NCBI GenBank assembly: GCA_036873135.1
Contig: JAPTYO010000002.1
Span: 23,214,452 to 23,278,451 of the forward strand
Source: Clarkia xantiana subsp. parviflora
Lineage: Eukaryota; Streptophyta; Magnoliopsida; Myrtales; Onagraceae
DNA: 64,000 bases
Reading direction: 5' to 3'
The position numbers were made by a program, and so were the translations under genes. The notes below the pieces were generated by a model. The model searched no databases and was not told the DNA's origin. It saw only the letters and a program-made list of their open reading frames with translations. Of the stretch, positions 1 to 9,693 are shown piece by piece (the stretch's first letter is position 1; each line of letters begins with the position of its first letter).

Positions 1-38
1 CGGGTCCGATTTATAATAGCTTGGGCGTATATCCAACA
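1..38 (-). repeat. End of the 3' LTR of T1 (truncated by window)
   Basis: These bases match the terminal bases of the LTR at 10143-10886 (…GGGCGTATATCCAACA). On the element's own strand the LTR therefore begins TGTTGGATATACGCCC. It is preceded by a purine tract read on the minus strand from 39-52 (CTCGAGGGCAAA), as expected for a 3' LTR. Confidence 0.85.
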
Positions 39-52
39 TTTGCCCTCGAGTA

Positions 53-1120
53 AAGGAATGGTTCAACCTTTTTTTACTCTATTTTTGGGGAATATCGCCC
101 AAGCGAGTTGTAAGGCGTACCTTTGTGACAATCCCAGCCTTTATCGAGTGCTCGAGACGTGTCGTGATTATTCTTGCCCCATGTTTAGAGAAGCTTAATA
201 CATACACGAAAAATGCTTTTATTAGTTTAAGCAAATTTATGTTATATGACAATATTATATGAGGGTAAAAATTACGAGCCTTGATCTCGTTTTACTTAGC
301 CCTTGGAGATCTGTGATCCGATCCCAATCATGTCATTTCGCCCGTATCCTTTGTTCGTGTCTCCTTTTTATTAGAGCTTTATAGAGAAAATCCTTAGTAT
401 ATCCCTTTATAAGGCATGCTTTTGGACTCCCCTTCATTATTTTCCACACTTTCATTTTCCTAGAGCCCCCTCCTCCTTCATCTTTTCTAGAGCATCTTCT
501 TCTCCTCCCAACCTAGGTTTTCTCCTCCTCCCAACCTAGGTTTTCTCCTCCACCTCTTTTTTCAATTTTATCACCCAATCAACTCAATTAAGTCACCACA
601 TCTCTCATGGAGCTCTCTTAGGTTTGATATGGGGTGGAATTTGTGCTTGCATTGGTGGTTTGAGCACTAGGCCGGCCGAAAAGGGAAGGACGACGCGTGG
701 CAGGTGACTTCGTCGACGTGTGGCGGGCGACTTCGGCGATGTGTGGCGGGCGACCCGGCGGCTCCAGGCGGGTCTGGGCACGGAGGCGGCGGGACCGGAG
801 ACAGTGGCTGGACCTAGCACGGCGGCTGGACCTCTTCCGGCGGCAGCTGGCGGGTCCCCTCCGGCGGCCAATTTGGCTCCGGACCGGTTTTTTAGCCGGT
901 TTGATTCCATTTCTTCAAAGGTTCGATCTTTTAGCCCCCTTGCTTGTGTGTTCTCCATTGATTGCTATAAAATCTAGGACATTGTCATAGATACTTGAAT
1001 TGCTTCATTGTGCATTGTTGGTTGGAAGTGGATGATTGTCTTTGTTGTTGAGCTTGGAGTACTTTTGAGGTGCCTTAATGCCTTGTTTAGGCCACCTCTT
1101 TCTTGTGTTGTTGATATATA
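53..1120 (+). other. T1 region upstream of the antisense ORF: TATA-like box and GC-rich islet
   Basis: No convincing gene. A TATA-like motif (TTTATAAGG) lies near 401-410. It is followed by a pyrimidine-rich stretch with a short duplication (CTCCCAACCTAGGTTTTCTC, about 506-550), which fits a plant promoter and leader for the antisense ORF further right. A sharp GC-rich islet spans about 660-890. Short ORFs on both strands of the islet look like composition artefacts. The stretch stops abruptly at the Copia LTR at 1121. Confidence 0.45.
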
Positions 1121-1721
1121 TGTAAGCATATGGTGATGGACGCCGTAAATAGTAGCTCATTATATGTATAGGTTACCTAAGTAAATTGGGTATATTTCAC
1201 ATTAGGACATTGGACCCGACCCAATTCCCAATTGACATGAGATGCCCAAAATTGGGCCTCCCTATACAACATGGCCGGCCGAAATAAGGAGGGTGGTAAA
1301 GTGGACTTTTGTCCACTTTACTCCTCCTATATATATATGGAGTTAGAGGTTTTATTATGGATAATCACAATTCCCTTTAAGTCGTGATTTGAGAGAAAAC
1401 CCTCCCCCCCAGAAACACCACATTCGGCCGCACCATACCTAACACCAAGGGTGTGCCAATTTGCTTTCTAGCAAACACTCCAGAGATCTGTCCCCTTGCC
1501 AAGAATCGATCAGAGGCTTTGCTGTGGAGAATATACCACGTAGGGCTTCCTTCACAAGAACCCCTACGGGTGCCGACCGGAGGACCATGAACTCCCTCCC
1601 ACGAAGATCTAGGGTCTACGGATAACTGTAGAGGTATGTGTAAATCTTCCGCTGCGAAATTTCGATTACTAGCATGTACCATGATTTAGTTTCTGTAGTG
1701 ATTACTCCCCATAATCTAACA
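1121..1721 (+). repeat. Copia LTR a
   Basis: Begins TGTAAGCATATGG, ends TAATCTAACA, 601 bp, followed by the primer-binding site. It shares its body with the LTRs at 33744-34343 and 41675-42273. Confidence 0.85.
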
Positions 1722-2893
1722 GTGGTATCAGAGCCTGTGTTAGGAGTTCATGATTTTGATAAATTGGTGTTCTTGAAAATTTAAAATTGGACCCAAAATT
1801 TTAAAAGAAAAAGTTTAAAATTTTGAATTTTTATGATGTTGATGGTCCGAAGTTTTCATGAAGTTCTTAGGAAATTTGATGTTCATGATCTTTAAGAAAA
1901 TGGTGATATTTATCAAACTCAAACATTGGATTATAGATCTTATTAAAATTTGATCTTAAAATTTGACAACTTGTTCCCAATTACTTGTTTGTGCCGAAAA
2001 TTTTAGGTAAATTACAAGGTAATTTTTTTTTCTTGGTCCCCATGCAAACAAAAATTCGGCCATATTATTAAATAATATTGTTTACCGTATTTTAATTTTA
2101 AACTAGGTAACAATCTATATATAATATAATTCTGAAAGAAGTTACCATATCATTACAAGAAAGCTTTTTGAACAAATTATCTTTCATATTTTTCAAAATA
2201 ACTACATTTCATTGGCCCACCTCAATCTTTTGATAAGTTACATGAATATTATAATAATAACTCTTCCACATGGAGCTCTAGAATGAGGGCAGCACTCCTT
2301 ATTCACTCTTAGTATCCGTTTTATTAACAATTATATCAAATTAAGTTTTGCATCCTTACATAAAAAACTCAAATTTTGCACCCATATAAAGTTACAATCT
2401 TTGCACCCTAACATTAAAAAACTAAAATTTTGCACCCCTATAAAAGTTACAATCGCACACTTTCATACCAATATTAATATTAGTATAAGCGATGAGGATG
2501 GTCAAGTTCACCTTTAATTCACCGACTCTCGTGTTCACTAGGTGGCCGCCAACCGGATATTAGTTGAAGGTTGTGAACACTTGTACGGATGCCCTGGAGA
2601 AGTATTCCTTTGTGGAAAACTGGGTAATTGGAGAATTAACAGTTGACCAAGGATACAGTGCGGTACATGTTTTATTTCAAACAGGTTTGGTTCATGAAAG
2701 GGAATCAACGTTCTGCGGGCACTACAATACTCCTAACAGATGAGTAGCACGATGCCCGTCGTATCCGCCGGTCGCACGGCAAGCCTCGTATGAACTATTC
2801 GGAGACGGAGACGAAGACTGAAGACTGAGATGTTGATATTATTGTGTAACCGTATAGATTAACGAGCACCCTCCCATTCCGGCGAGTGGGAGC

Positions 2894-3468
2894 TGTTAGC
2901 ATATGGTGACGTGGCGCCGTAATAGGAGCCCATTAATTAAGGGAATTACTTAAGTTAATTAGGTAATTGTCAATTTGGGCTAATTGGGCCAAACCCAATT
3001 AGTAATTGACAAGGGAGGCCCAAAATGGGCCTCCCCCTTAACATGCATAGTTCGGCCGCCCCCTTTATACCACATTGGTTGGAGTTGCCTTTTGGCAACT
3101 CCACCAATACTGTATATAGGGGTGTCTGCTAAGGGTTTATTCACTCATTCATAATAACAAGGATCTCCATTGAGAACACTTGTTTCCTAGTCTAAAATTC
3201 GGCACCATCACATCTGGTCTGTGGTTCCATCTCCGTTGAAGAATCGATCCGAGGTCTTGTTGTGGAGCTACATCGTGTGAGACTTCTTCTAACGAAGTTC
3301 TTCAAACGAAGAACTTGCACGTGGTTCCGACCGGAGGATCAGAACTCCCTCCACTTCGTTCTTGGGCAGGAAAGCTAAAAGGTATGTGTACTAATTCCGC
3401 TGCGTAGATTAGATTTCTTGCTAGTACACGTTTAGCATTCTGTAGTATTACATCCCCGTAATCCAACA
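2894..3468 (+). repeat. Copia LTR b (divergent subfamily)
   Basis: Begins TGTTAGCATATGG directly after a GAGTGGGAGC purine tract and ends TAATCCAACA, 575 bp. Its middle differs from LTRs a and c, suggesting another subfamily. Confidence 0.8.
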
Positions 3469-3648
3469 CCGCGGGCACTACAACACTCCTAACATATGAG
3501 TAGCACGATGTCCGTTGTATCCGTCGGCCGCACAAAAAACCTCGTATTAACTATTCGGAAGCAAGGGCAAGATCAGAAGAGTGAAATATTGATGCGATTT
3601 GGACAAAAATACATTAACAGGCACCCTCCCATTCCGGCGAGTGGGAGC

Positions 3649-4244
3649 TGTTAGCATATGGTGATTGGGCGTCGTAAATGGAAGCCCATTAATATGTATA
3701 TATTACCTAATAAATTGGGTAAATTTCACATTAGGGAAATTGGGCTTGACCCAAATCCCAATTGACATGAGAGACCTAAAATTGGGCCTCCCTTATACAA
3801 CATAGGCCGACCGAAAGTGAGGAGAGGGCAAAGTGGACTTTTGTCCACTTTGCTCCTCCTATATATAGGGATTGTTAGGGATATTATTAGGGTAATTCAC
3901 AATTCCTCATTGGTGGTGATTTGAGAGAAAACCCTCCTCCCTAACACACACCATATTCGGCCGAACCTCACCAGCACCAAGGGTGTGCCAATTTTCTTGA
4001 GCAAAACACTCCGGAGATCTGTCCTTGCCAAGAATCGACCATAGGGTTTGCTGTGGAGACTATACCGCGTAGGGCTTCCTTAACAAGAACCTCTACCGGT
4101 TCAGTCGGTGGATCGAGAACTCTCTCTGCAAGATCTTGGGACTACGGAAAATGTTTAAGGTATGTGAACATCTTCCGCTGCGTAATAGTGATTACTAGCA
4201 TGTACTTGTTTATGTTCCGTAGTATTTAGCCCCGTAATCCAACA
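3649..4244 (+). repeat. Copia LTR c
   Basis: Begins TGTTAGCATATGG after the same GAGTGGGAGC tract and ends TAATCCAACA, 596 bp. The body is closer to LTR a than to LTR b. Confidence 0.8.
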
Positions 4245-4392
4245 GGCCCATCACTTTATGAAGGGTGACTTGGTCTCCGCTTGCTCCCGTGAGTGTTTAT
4301 AATGTCTCTTGCCTTGTTTTATGAGCTTTTTTTTACCCTAATTTTCTTTTCTTTTGGCAAGGGATATCTTCCATAGTTAACCTTGTTCTCAC

Positions 4393-5043
4393 TTGGTGAA
4401 TGTTACTCGGGAGAGGGATATGTTGCGGCAGATGTTGGGGACACTTGAGTCTACTCTCAAGAACACTGAAGAGCAGTTGCGCGACGAGGTTGAGGAGCTC
4501 AGAGTGTCGGAGGGTGCTCTGGCCAGCCGTCTGACTCTTGTTCAGAAGGAGCTTGATGGTGTTCTTGCCCGCCAGGCGGAAGATGATTTGGTGGTTGCTC
4601 TGAGGATGAATAATGCTGTCCTGGATGCTCGTGAAGAGGGTAGATTATCTGGTTTGGAAGAGGGTGAGGCTACTGGGGTCGAGAAGGGCATGGCTATTGG
4701 AGTCCGGGATTTCTTAGCCTCCAAGGAGTTTTCTGTCCATGCCGAGAAGCATTGTCAGGGCATTAAGAACACTTTCAGTGTGAATATGGTTGAGAAGAGT
4801 TATTCTCTCTGTCCCAACTTCCCGTTTGCCAAGCTTGGAGAGTATGCTATGTTTTCTTTGGATTGTGTTGATCGCATTACTAAGCGCTCAGAGCGAGCGA
4901 TGGCTGCCGCCGGGCGGGTTGTTGCCGACCATTCTTCAAAGACCAAGGTTGTGGCTTCTTCTCGTGGTGCTAAGGGTCCCACTCCTTCACAAGTTCCTGC
5001 TAAAGAGGATGATCCCCCCCCCCCCCCTGTGAAGGGTGGTTGA
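4393..5043 (+). CDS. Antisense extra ORF of T1, coiled-coil C-terminal part
   Basis: This is an open frame of 216 codons on the strand opposite to T1 gag. The first about 75 residues are heptad-rich and charged, predicted coiled coil. A Gly/Glu-rich hinge follows, then a block with a Phe-Pro-Phe/Leu-Gly motif (about residues 140-150), then a low-complexity tail with consecutive prolines. The hinge and the Phe-Pro-Phe block are matched in the antisense ORF of T2 (30286-30711), and the coiled coil in T3 (59808-60563). It is therefore probably the last exon of the same transposon gene. The reported start is not reliable: the real exon probably begins at a splice acceptor near 4355-4390, and upstream exons were displaced or lost with the Copia insertion. 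The function is unknown. Confidence 0.6.
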   Translation: MVNVTRERDMLRQMLGTLESTLKNTEEQLRDEVEELRVSEGALASRLTLVQKELDGVLARQAEDDLVVALRMNNAVLDAREEGRLSGLEEGEATGVEKGMAIGVRDFLASKEFSVHAEKHCQGIKNTFSVNMVEKSYSLCPNFPFAKLGEYAMFSLDCVDRITKRSERAMAAAGRVVADHSSKTKVVASSRGAKGPTPSQVPAKEDDPPPPPVKGG

Positions 5044-5389
5044 GATGATGCCCCTTGTTGATGTCTTTATCATTGTTTATTTGTGTTTTTCTCTTGCTTG
5101 TTTTGGAGATATCCTTGTTTAGAATTGAGTTATTCTCTTTATGATTAGATACTCGGGTTTGTCTTTCCTTTGTTTCCGTACTCTTCTCTTTGAAGTTTTT
5201 TTATGTGTGGACGACTTGGTTTGTTTTTAGTACACTTTTTGTTGTCAATATGACGCTTTGTTGGGATGGCCTATATTTTCAGGATTTATGTTCCTTTTAT
5301 GGGAGGTTGGGTTGCTTAGATTTAAAAGGCTTACGTCCCTTCCTTTTTGCTGATAGGGTGGTCATGTGGGTTTTATGTCCCTTTATCGG
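5044..5389. other. T1 spacer between antisense ORF and minisatellite
   Basis: T-rich sequence downstream of the antisense ORF stop, plausibly its 3' untranslated region. No gene or clear motif. Confidence 0.4.
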
Positions 5390-5905
5390 ATGTGAGGGTT
5401 GTCCTTATGGATCTTCCCCTTTTTCAGCTGGAAGGGTTATCCTTATGGATCTTTCTCTTTTCATATGTAAGAGTTGTCCTTATTGATCTTCCCCTTACAT
5501 ATTTGAGAGTTGTCCTTATGGATCTTCCCATTTTCGGTTGGAAGGGTTGTCTTTTTGGATCTTCCTATTTTCATATGTAAGGGTTGTCCTTTTGGATCTT
5601 CCTCTTTCCATATGTAAGGGTTGTCCTTATGGATCTTTCCCTTTCATATTTGAGAGTTGTCCTTATGGATCTTCCCCATTTCGGTTGGAAGGGTTGTCCT
5701 TTTGGATATTCCTCTTTCCATATGTAAGGTTTTGTCCTTATGGATCTTCCCCTTTCATATTTGAGAGTTGTCCTTATGGATCTTCCCATTTTCGGTTGGG
5801 AGGGTTGTCCTTATGGATCTTCCTCTTTCCATATGTCAGGGTTGTCCTTATGAATCTTCCCCTTATACTTTGAAGGGTTGTCCGTATGGATCTTCCACTT
5901 TTCGT
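5390..5905 (+). repeat. Minisatellite, about 36-bp unit, about 14 copies, inside T1
   Basis: The core GTTGTCCTTATGGATCTTCC recurs roughly every 36-37 bp. It alternates with CTTTCATATTTGAG-type and TTTTCGGTTGGAAG-type spacers, so a higher-order doublet of about 73 bp is visible. The array keeps a long frame open on the plus strand, but this reflects the period rather than a gene. It sits between the antisense ORF and the gag/protease block, the same place as tandem repeats in T2 and T3. Confidence 0.9.
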
Positions 5906-6098
5906 TTGTAGTTGACACCTTCTCTTTTATGAGCGATGGTGTTTTCCTTCTTTCCTTGTGTGTCCTGAAAAAGCATCTTGATTCATTTAGTCATACTGCC
6001 TTATCTTACAAAAGAAAAGTTTAAATGGAGTCTGTAGATCTCATTCAAGTACTTTAATTCTAAAACATGAAATAAAGGTAGATAAGATGGTTTCCACT

Positions 6099-6872
6099 CT
6101 AGGTGTACTCAAACTCCAGCTTTTTGCCTGCTATCTCCTCCTGGAGACGCCCAACATGAATTTCTTCTTCGACCTCCAACCGAAAGGCTAAGCATTTGTT
6201 GGTGCTATGCCCCCAGGCCTTGTGATATTCACACCACCATTTCACTTCTGTTCCTATGAAGGCCCTTGATGATTCCAAAGGTGGCGGAATTTGGTCATAA
6301 AGAACTCTGTTATAGAGCTCTTCAATTTCAGTCCTGAGCGGTGTGAAGTGGACTGTTCGTCCATCACTGAGCCGGTAGTAGGTCATTTCCTCTTCTTCTT
6401 CTCTTTACATAGCTTGCTTCAGCCTTCTATTGAGGCTATGGTGGCAATGCCCCTATCTCCTCCGAAGTATTCTTCAACATCTCTCCTCAAGTGCCTAAAG
6501 AAGGCTCTTACAAATTCGTTCTTGGTGATGTTGAGTTCTGCTGCCGCTGTTGCTAGCCTTACAAAGTAGATTCTTATCAACTCGTCTCCTTTGCTGGATA
6601 TCATCCAAGCATTCATGGTCCCACCTTCTTTCTCTCTTCATTATTTTCCTATCTTCCTTTGCTTTTCTTTTCTCATTTTCAGTAATTTGTTCTTGAGGCT
6701 CCTGCCTCTTCCTCTTCTTGAAGATCTCCTTTGTTACATTCAGGAGGTGGCTAACCACCCCCTTCACCATACCCAGCATTTTCTTCAATCCTTGCATGAC
6801 TTCTCCATTCATATTTCTCCTTGACGCTTCCACAAAGGCGATGGATAACCCTTGTTGTGTCCTTCTCCTCAT
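6099..6872 (-). pseudogene. Second gag-like module of T1, downstream of protease (broken)
   Basis: Read on the minus strand, the segment 6616-6419 has the pattern of the gag core (a Tyr-Phe-x-Arg-Leu stretch, then a Phe-Val-Arg-Ala-Phe-Phe-Arg-His-Leu helix). The segment 6386-6099 has the Trp-Cys-x2-Tyr-His-x5-Gly-His-x-Thr-x2-Cys motif that also occurs in T1 gag at about 7680-7620. This is a second copy of the gag C-terminal half located after the protease, where reverse transcriptase normally starts. Several frames are needed, so it is decayed. T2 has the same arrangement at 27590-28126. Confidence 0.65.
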
Positions 6873-6917
6873 GGCATTTAGGTAGCATTTTCTTGAAACT
6901 GCTTGGTCCCCCAGTAC

Positions 6918-7400
6918 CTATCCTATGCCATTTGGTGTTGGGAATTTCATCTTTTGATGGATGGTGGAAGGAACTATGAGGTTTGGGTTGATGGTGGTGC
7001 GACCCAGTATCCCATTGTATGACCCTAGCTCCTTTACCACCACGAATGTTATTTTCAATTGGACTTGCGTCCACCCTTCCCCGAAGGTCACTGGAAGTGT
7101 TATTATCCTGACGGGAAATGTGGTTGCTTCTGCAAAGCTTACCAGAGGGAAATTTACGGGTTTGAGGTCACTCTTTGTCTTCTCGATTTCTTTCACCACA
7201 TCAATGTGAAGAATATCTATGGAACTGCCCCTGTCCACTAATATTCTCTTTACGTTGTAGCTAGCAATATCTATTATAATCACCAAGGCATCATTGTACG
7301 GATATACCACATACTTCAAGTCTTCATCTGAGAAGGATATCTTCATGTTTTTTTGGCACTTTCTGAATGGTGGCATCTCATTTACATGGGTCACATACAC
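6918..7400 (-). pseudogene. Retroviral-type aspartic protease of T1
   Basis: About 150 residues of a retropepsin of Ty3/Gypsy type. The active-site strand is Ile-Leu-Val-Asp-Arg-Gly-Ser-Ser, and the second conserved element is Asn-Gly-Ile-Leu-Gly-Arg-Thr near the C-terminus. It would process the element's polyprotein. T2's copy has Asp-Gly-Gly-Ser-Ser at the active site, so Asp-Arg-Gly here is a likely inactivating change. The frame ends at 6918 and homology to T2 then continues in another frame. Confidence 0.8.
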
Positions 7401-7849
7401 TTCTCTTGCATTAGAGGTCTCCCCTCTGCTGCCATGTCACCATGGATCACATTGATGGTTCCTTTTCTGTTTGGTGGGGGAGGGAAGTCCTTCATCTTCT
7501 CTTTTCCTTTTCCTTTCCCGGTGTACCTTGGCTGGGGGCTCCTGTCTCTCTTTCTTTCGTTTTTGAAAAATTCCTTTAGCAAGCCTTCCTGGATGAAATT
7601 ATATATGTCGCGCTGGAGGTGGAAGCAGTTATCAGTTTGGTGTCCGTTGGCATCATGGTACTCACACCAATGTTTCATATTGTTTCCCATTCTTCCCTTC
7701 CTTTTCTCCATTGGGGGAGTCCACAAATTGAGCATCTTCATCTCCTGCAGGATTACTGAGGCTTTCCTTGTCAGGGGGTGAAGACGACGTTGTGGATGCC
7801 TTGGGGTCTTAACTGCTCGTTTTCCCTTGCTCCTCCGTGTTGTGTCCAT
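7391..7849 (-). pseudogene. T1 gag C-terminal part with Cys/His motif and protease linker
   Basis: This minus-strand frame follows the gag core after a frame change. It contains Trp-Cys-Glu-Tyr-His-x5-Gly-His-x-Thr-x2-Cys, a zinc-binding-like motif typical of Tat-like gag proteins. A basic Lys/Arg-rich stretch and a Pro-rich linker follow, leading into the protease. It overlaps the protease frame by a few bases. Confidence 0.75.
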
Positions 7850-7860
7850 GCTTGCCTTTT

Positions 7861-8999
7861 TTATGCCTGCTGTGGATGTTGTTGCTGTTGGGGCTTCCCT
7901 TTTCCTGGTTTGCTATTTTCAGGTGCATAGGCTTCATAACCTTTTTTCTGATTTAATCGGGCCCGCTCTAGATCGATATATTCCTTGACTCTTTCCGCCA
8001 TCTCCTCCAATGAGTTTATTGGTAGCACCTCCACGTTATCTGCCAGCGGTGCCCCCCGGCGTCCCAAATTTCTTACAAAAGCATGGACTATATCCCCTTC
8101 CGAGAGCTCTGTTTCTATTTCAGAGATATTTCGGTTGAATCTTGTGTAGTAGCTTGCCAGGGATTCATCATATCCTTGCCTCACGTTGTCTAGCGCTGAG
8201 TCACCCTTTAGGAGCTGTCTCTCTCCCAGGTATTGCTGGATGAACTTGTCCTTCAGATCTGCCCATGAGGAAATTGATGTCTGGGGTAGATTAAAGAACC
8301 AGTATGAGGCGTTCCCTCCGAGAGTTGAGGGGAACAACATTGCGTAGTGATCCACTATTGCGGTCCTTCTTAGAAGCGACGACTCATGCTTTTGAATATG
8401 TTGTATTGGATCCCCTTTTCCGACATAGTCAGGAATTTGACGTGCTGTCACATTTTGTGGAACCATTACATTAATAAGCTCTTGTGTGAAAGGATGTGAG
8501 GCCCGGTCCCTCAATTTGTGCATCGCTCTTCCCTTTGAATCCTTGATCTTCTTGGCTATTATCTCCTCCTTCGTGAGAGCTATATTTGCCATATTTTGCT
8601 GCCTTACAATATGGGGTCCGACGTTGCCTTGATCATTCTGGGGTTCAGCATACCCTTGGCCATTCTGGGGTCCAGCATACCCTTGGCCATTCTGGGGTCC
8701 AGCATATCCTTTGGCCGTTTTGGGGTCCAGCATACCCTTGGCCTTTCTGTCGTCCAGCATACCCTTGGCCATTTTGGGGTTCAGTATATCCTTGGCCGTT
8801 ATGGGGTCTAGCATACCCTTGGTCATTTTGGGTTTCAACATACCCTTGGCCGTTCTGGGTCCAACATACCCTTGGCCGTTCCGCAGTCCCGCATATCCTT
8901 GGTCATTGTTTGCTTGGTAGTTGGCGCTTCTCTACTGAGGTAACCTCCTTCCTTGGTATTGTTGATTGTATGAATGGATGTATGTCTGTTGGTGTCCCC
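7861..8999 (-). pseudogene. T1 gag core (Retrotrans_gag) with N-terminal nonapeptide repeats
   Basis: The gag structural core is readable at about 8590-7900. It has helices with Tyr-Phe-Asn-Leu-Pro, a Trp-Ala-Asp-Leu-Lys-x-Phe-Ile-Gln-Gln-Tyr motif and Leu-Ala-Ser-Tyr-Tyr-x-Arg-Phe-Asn, all typical of the plant gag family. Upstream lies a tandem-repeat segment (8640-8905). It encodes Gly-Tyr-Ala-Gly-Pro-Gln-Asn-Gly-Gln-type units in one frame and other peptides after a one-base insertion. The gag N-terminus lies beyond the hAT MITE at 9000-9693 and continues at 10065-9694. Confidence 0.8.
8640..8905 (-). repeat. 27-bp tandem repeat inside T1 gag
   Basis: About ten units of roughly 27 bp with core CATACCCTTGGCCATTCTGG. 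One unit near 8700 is 28 bp and shifts the frame. Units encode nine-residue Gly/Pro/Gln/Asn-rich repeats. Confidence 0.9.
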
Positions 9000-9693
9000 T
9001 AGGGCTGGCGATGGTGAGGGTACGGTACGAATACCACTAATACCACTAATACCATAACCATACCACATTTTTTTCACGCAAACCATAACCATAACCACTG
9101 CAGTTATGATTCTTCATACCATAACCACAACCATAACCATGGTTTTTAACCACGGTTAAACCATTTAACCACAATCATTCAAACTAATACAACATCATTG
9201 TTTCATACAAAATATCCAAATAAAACATATATTCATTGTTTCGTACACCAAGTCCAAATTAAACATAATCATGTTCACTTAATTATAAAAACACATCTTT
9301 AATCATTTTAGGGTTAGCGCAACTAATTGCAAAGAAGTGAACTGAGGCCGTCTGAATGTGAGACTGAGAGATTGAGACTAAGTTCTATATTAGGTTTCAA
9401 ATAGAATGAATGCACTATATATTGAATGGATGAAAAATAAATGGTCTAGATTGAATGCATATTATAACATTTGATTAATATTTATATAAATATTAGTAAT
9501 GTTACTAATGTATATATATATATCGGTTATGGTTATAACCACGGTTGTAGATTCATTACCATAACCATAACCATTATGAGTACATAATTCATCACCATAA
9601 CCGCACCTCACCACAATGGTGCGGTTAACCATTGCAGTAAATGGTGCGAATAACCATGGTTATTTGATTTTCACCGCACCATTGTCGACCCTA
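9000..9693. mobile_element. hAT-type MITE in T1 gag, 8-bp TSD GTGTCCCC
   Basis: Ends are TAGGGCTGGCG on the left and CGACCCTA on the right, giving inverted termini of about 25 bp with mismatches (TAGGGyTGrCrATGGTG…). It is flanked by a perfect 8-bp duplication GTGTCCCC (8992-8999 and 9694-9701). The interior is rich in CCATAACCATAACC-type repeats and AT-rich sequence with no coding potential. It splits the gag frame between codons for Gly/Asp-rich sequence on both sides. Confidence 0.92.

Larger units (their letters stand above)
1121..4244 (+). mobile_element. Copia LTR array: three LTRs with deleted internal regions
   Basis: Three related LTRs lie in the same orientation: 1121-1721, 2894-3468 and 3649-4244. 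The first is followed by a methionine-initiator-type primer-binding site (TGGTATCAGAGC, 1723-1734). The region 1722-2280 resembles the start of the internal region of the Copia element at 33744, and 2490-2893 resembles that element's last internal segment (41270-41674). The polyprotein is gone. Between LTRs 2 and 3 only the last about 180 bp of internal sequence remains. The bases flanking the array (ATATA on the left, GGCCC on the right) do not match. Unequal or illegitimate recombination between family members, rather than simple insertion, best explains this structure. Confidence 0.8.

Noticed and set aside
605..990. Overlapping ORFs on both strands in the GC-rich islet
   Set aside because: Low-complexity Ala/Arg/Pro/Gly products in every frame, no conserved motif; explained by base composition.
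5390..5905. Regular repeats suggestive of a CRISPR array or a repetitive protein gene
   Set aside because: Units are contiguous, degenerate and without unique spacers; the open frames on both strands follow from the period. It is a minisatellite in a plant retroelement.
8596..9002. Plus-strand ORFs rich in Trp-Pro-Phe/Ile-Pro-Leu-Ala repeats
   Set aside because: Shadow frames of the 27-bp tandem repeat in T1 gag on the other strand.
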